Shown here: positions 5,942 to 6,848 of the stretch, piece by piece | Layout of the letters: the number at the start of each line of letters is the position of its first letter | Numbering within the stretch: the first letter of the stretch is position 1 | NCBI GenBank assembly: GCA_016870425.1 | Contig: VGBQ01000141.1 | Coordinates: 1 to 6,848 of the forward strand | Direction: 5' to 3' | Origin: Actinomycetota bacterium | GTDB taxonomy: Bacteria; Actinomycetota; Actinomycetes; S36-B12 | DNA: 6,848 nucleotides | Notes under the pieces: model-generated | Database searches by the model: none | Told to the model about the DNA's origin: nothing | The model's input: the letters and a program-made list of their open reading frames with translations, nothing else | Made by a program: the position numbers and the translations under genes

Positions 5942-6848
5942 CAGCGATCCACCCCGCCCATGACCGGATCGATGCTGGCGACGGCCGCGATGACATCGGA
6001 GATCATGCTGCCGTTGGACATCGCCGCGGTGGCCTGCAGGTTATTGAACGACGGATCGCGGTAGTGCACGCGATAGGGGCGTGTGCCCCCGTCGCTGACG
6101 ATGTGGACGCCGAGTTCGCCGCGCGGAGACTCGATCGCGGAGTAGACCTGTCCCGGCGGCACGCTGAAGCCCTCGGTGACGAGTTTGAAGTGATGGATGA
6201 GGGCCTCCATCGACTGGGACATGATCTCCTTGATGTGCTCGGGGGAGTTGCCCTGCCCATCGCCGCCGATCGACAGGCGAGCCGGCCAGGCGATCTTCTT
6301 GTCTTCGATCATCACCGGCCCCGGACGCAGGCGATCCAGTGCCTGCTCGACGATCTTGATGCTCTCCTGCATCTCCGCGACGCGGATGAGGAAGCGACCG
6401 TAGGCGTCGCAGGTGTCCTGGGTCGGCACGGCGAATTCATAGGTCTCGTAGCCGCAGTAGGGCTGGCTCTTGCGCAGGTCATGGGGCAGGCCGGTGCTGC
6501 GAAGGATCGGACCCGTGATGCCCAGGGACATGCAGCCGGCGAGATCGAGGTAGCCCACGCCGACGGTGCGGCCCATCCAGATCGCATTGTCGACGAGCAG
6601 GTCGGCGGTGTCCTTCATGCGCTTGCGCAGGAGCGGCAGGGTCTCGCGGATGCGGATGACCTGGTCGTCGGTGATGTCCTGGGCCACACCACCAGGACGG
6701 ACGTAGGCACTGTTCATGCGCAGGCCCGTGACCATCTCGAAGATGTCGAGGATTAGCTCGCGCTCGCGGAAGCCGAAGGTCATCGCGGTGAGCGCGCCGA
6801 GCTCCATGCCGCCCGTAGCAAGCGCGACGAGATGGGAGGAGATGCGGT
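5941..6848 (-). CDS. nuoD: NADH-quinone oxidoreductase subunit D (partial, C-terminal 301 residues)
   Basis: NuoD (49-kDa type) is homologous to the large subunit of NiFe hydrogenases. With NuoB and NuoH it forms the quinone-reduction site at the membrane interface. The 5' part lies beyond position 6848, including the quinone headgroup His and Tyr known in the family. The 301 visible residues begin RISSHLVALATGGMELGA. Counting from the first visible residue, family motifs are GFRERE (about 24-29), YVRPGG (48-53), GITGPILRSTGLPHDLRKSQPY (about 109-130), ESPRGELGVHIVSDG (239-253) and RPYRVHYRDPSFNNLQ (256-271). The protein ends DPVMGGVDR. The ATG at 6807 is internal: the family alignment continues upstream without a break to the window edge. 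The loop WPARLSIGGDGQGNSPEHI before SMEALIHHFK is longer than in proteobacterial forms and resembles actinobacterial NuoD as I recall it. Whether nuoC is separate or fused cannot be seen. The TGA stop overlaps the nuoE ATG by one base. Confidence 0.97.
   Translation of the reverse strand, partial: RISSHLVALATGGMELGALTAMTFGFRERELILDIFEMVTGLRMNSAYVRPGGVAQDITDDQVIRIRETLPLLRKRMKDTADLLVDNAIWMGRTVGVGYLDLAGCMSLGITGPILRSTGLPHDLRKSQPYCGYETYEFAVPTQDTCDAYGRFLIRVAEMQESIKIVEQALDRLRPGPVMIEDKKIAWPARLSIGGDGQGNSPEHIKEIMSQSMEALIHHFKLVTEGFSVPPGQVYSAIESPRGELGVHIVSDGGTRPYRVHYRDPSFNNLQATAAMSNGSMISDVIAAVASIDPVMGGVDR
5949..5955 (-). promoter_or_regulatory. Possible ribosome binding site of nuoE
   Basis: On the minus strand this reads GGGGTGG, 7 nt before the nuoE ATG at 5941 and within the last nuoD codons. 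The match to an anti-SD sequence is moderate, so re-initiation at the TGATG overlap may contribute. Confidence 0.5.

Noticed and set aside
4548..6756. Further long plus-strand frames (4548-5561, 5279-6064, 6064-6756) opposite nuoF, nuoE and nuoD.
   Set aside because: They lie across conserved complex I genes, have no family features and no SD of note. Their continuity reflects the rarity of stop codons in GC-rich antisense frames.
1..6848. A hidden non-coding element, repeat, CRISPR array, mobile element or novel system.
   Set aside because: All bases are accounted for by six overlapping nuo genes. No direct or inverted repeat, tRNA-like fold or terminator hairpin stood out on reading, and no gene is foreign to the operon.

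Overview
The window is a gene-dense, high-GC segment that reads entirely on the minus strand. It holds the middle of a nuo operon for the proton-pumping NADH:quinone oxidoreductase (respiratory complex I, NDH-1). In transcription order, from high to low coordinates, the genes are nuoD (5' end cut off by the window edge), nuoE, nuoF, nuoG, nuoH and nuoI (only the first 73 codons present). This is the canonical D-E-F-G-H-I order.

The source is most likely an actinomycete (Actinomycetota). The reasons are the strong G/C bias at third codon positions, the long NuoE and NuoH C-terminal tails, and NuoD signatures (GGMELGA near the visible start, an extended loop before SMEALIHHFK, and a DPVMGGVDR end) that I recall from actinobacterial homologues. 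Genus cannot be set from this sequence. One TTA leucine codon in a core respiratory gene argues mildly against Streptomyces.

Layout: nuoD fragment 5941-6848, nuoE 5285-5941, nuoF 3978-5288, nuoG 1573-3981, nuoH 212-1576, nuoI fragment 1-219. There is no intergenic DNA. Every junction overlaps, by 1 nt at D/E (TGATG), 4 nt (ATGA) at E/F, F/G and G/H, and 8 nt at H/I. No promoter, terminator, RNA gene, repeat, CRISPR array or mobile element is visible, and the operon promoter must lie beyond position 6848.

Together the genes lay out most of the electron path. NuoF takes hydride from NADH onto FMN and passes electrons through its N3 cluster. NuoE carries the off-path cluster N1a. NuoG carries N1b, N4, N5 and the extra cluster N7. 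NuoI carries N6a/N6b (one motif is visible). NuoD and NuoH help form the quinone site, and NuoH is the membrane subunit linking it to the proton pumps. All cluster-ligand motifs that fall inside the window are intact, so the complex looks functional. I see no previously undescribed system here; the points of interest are lineage-type variations on complex I.
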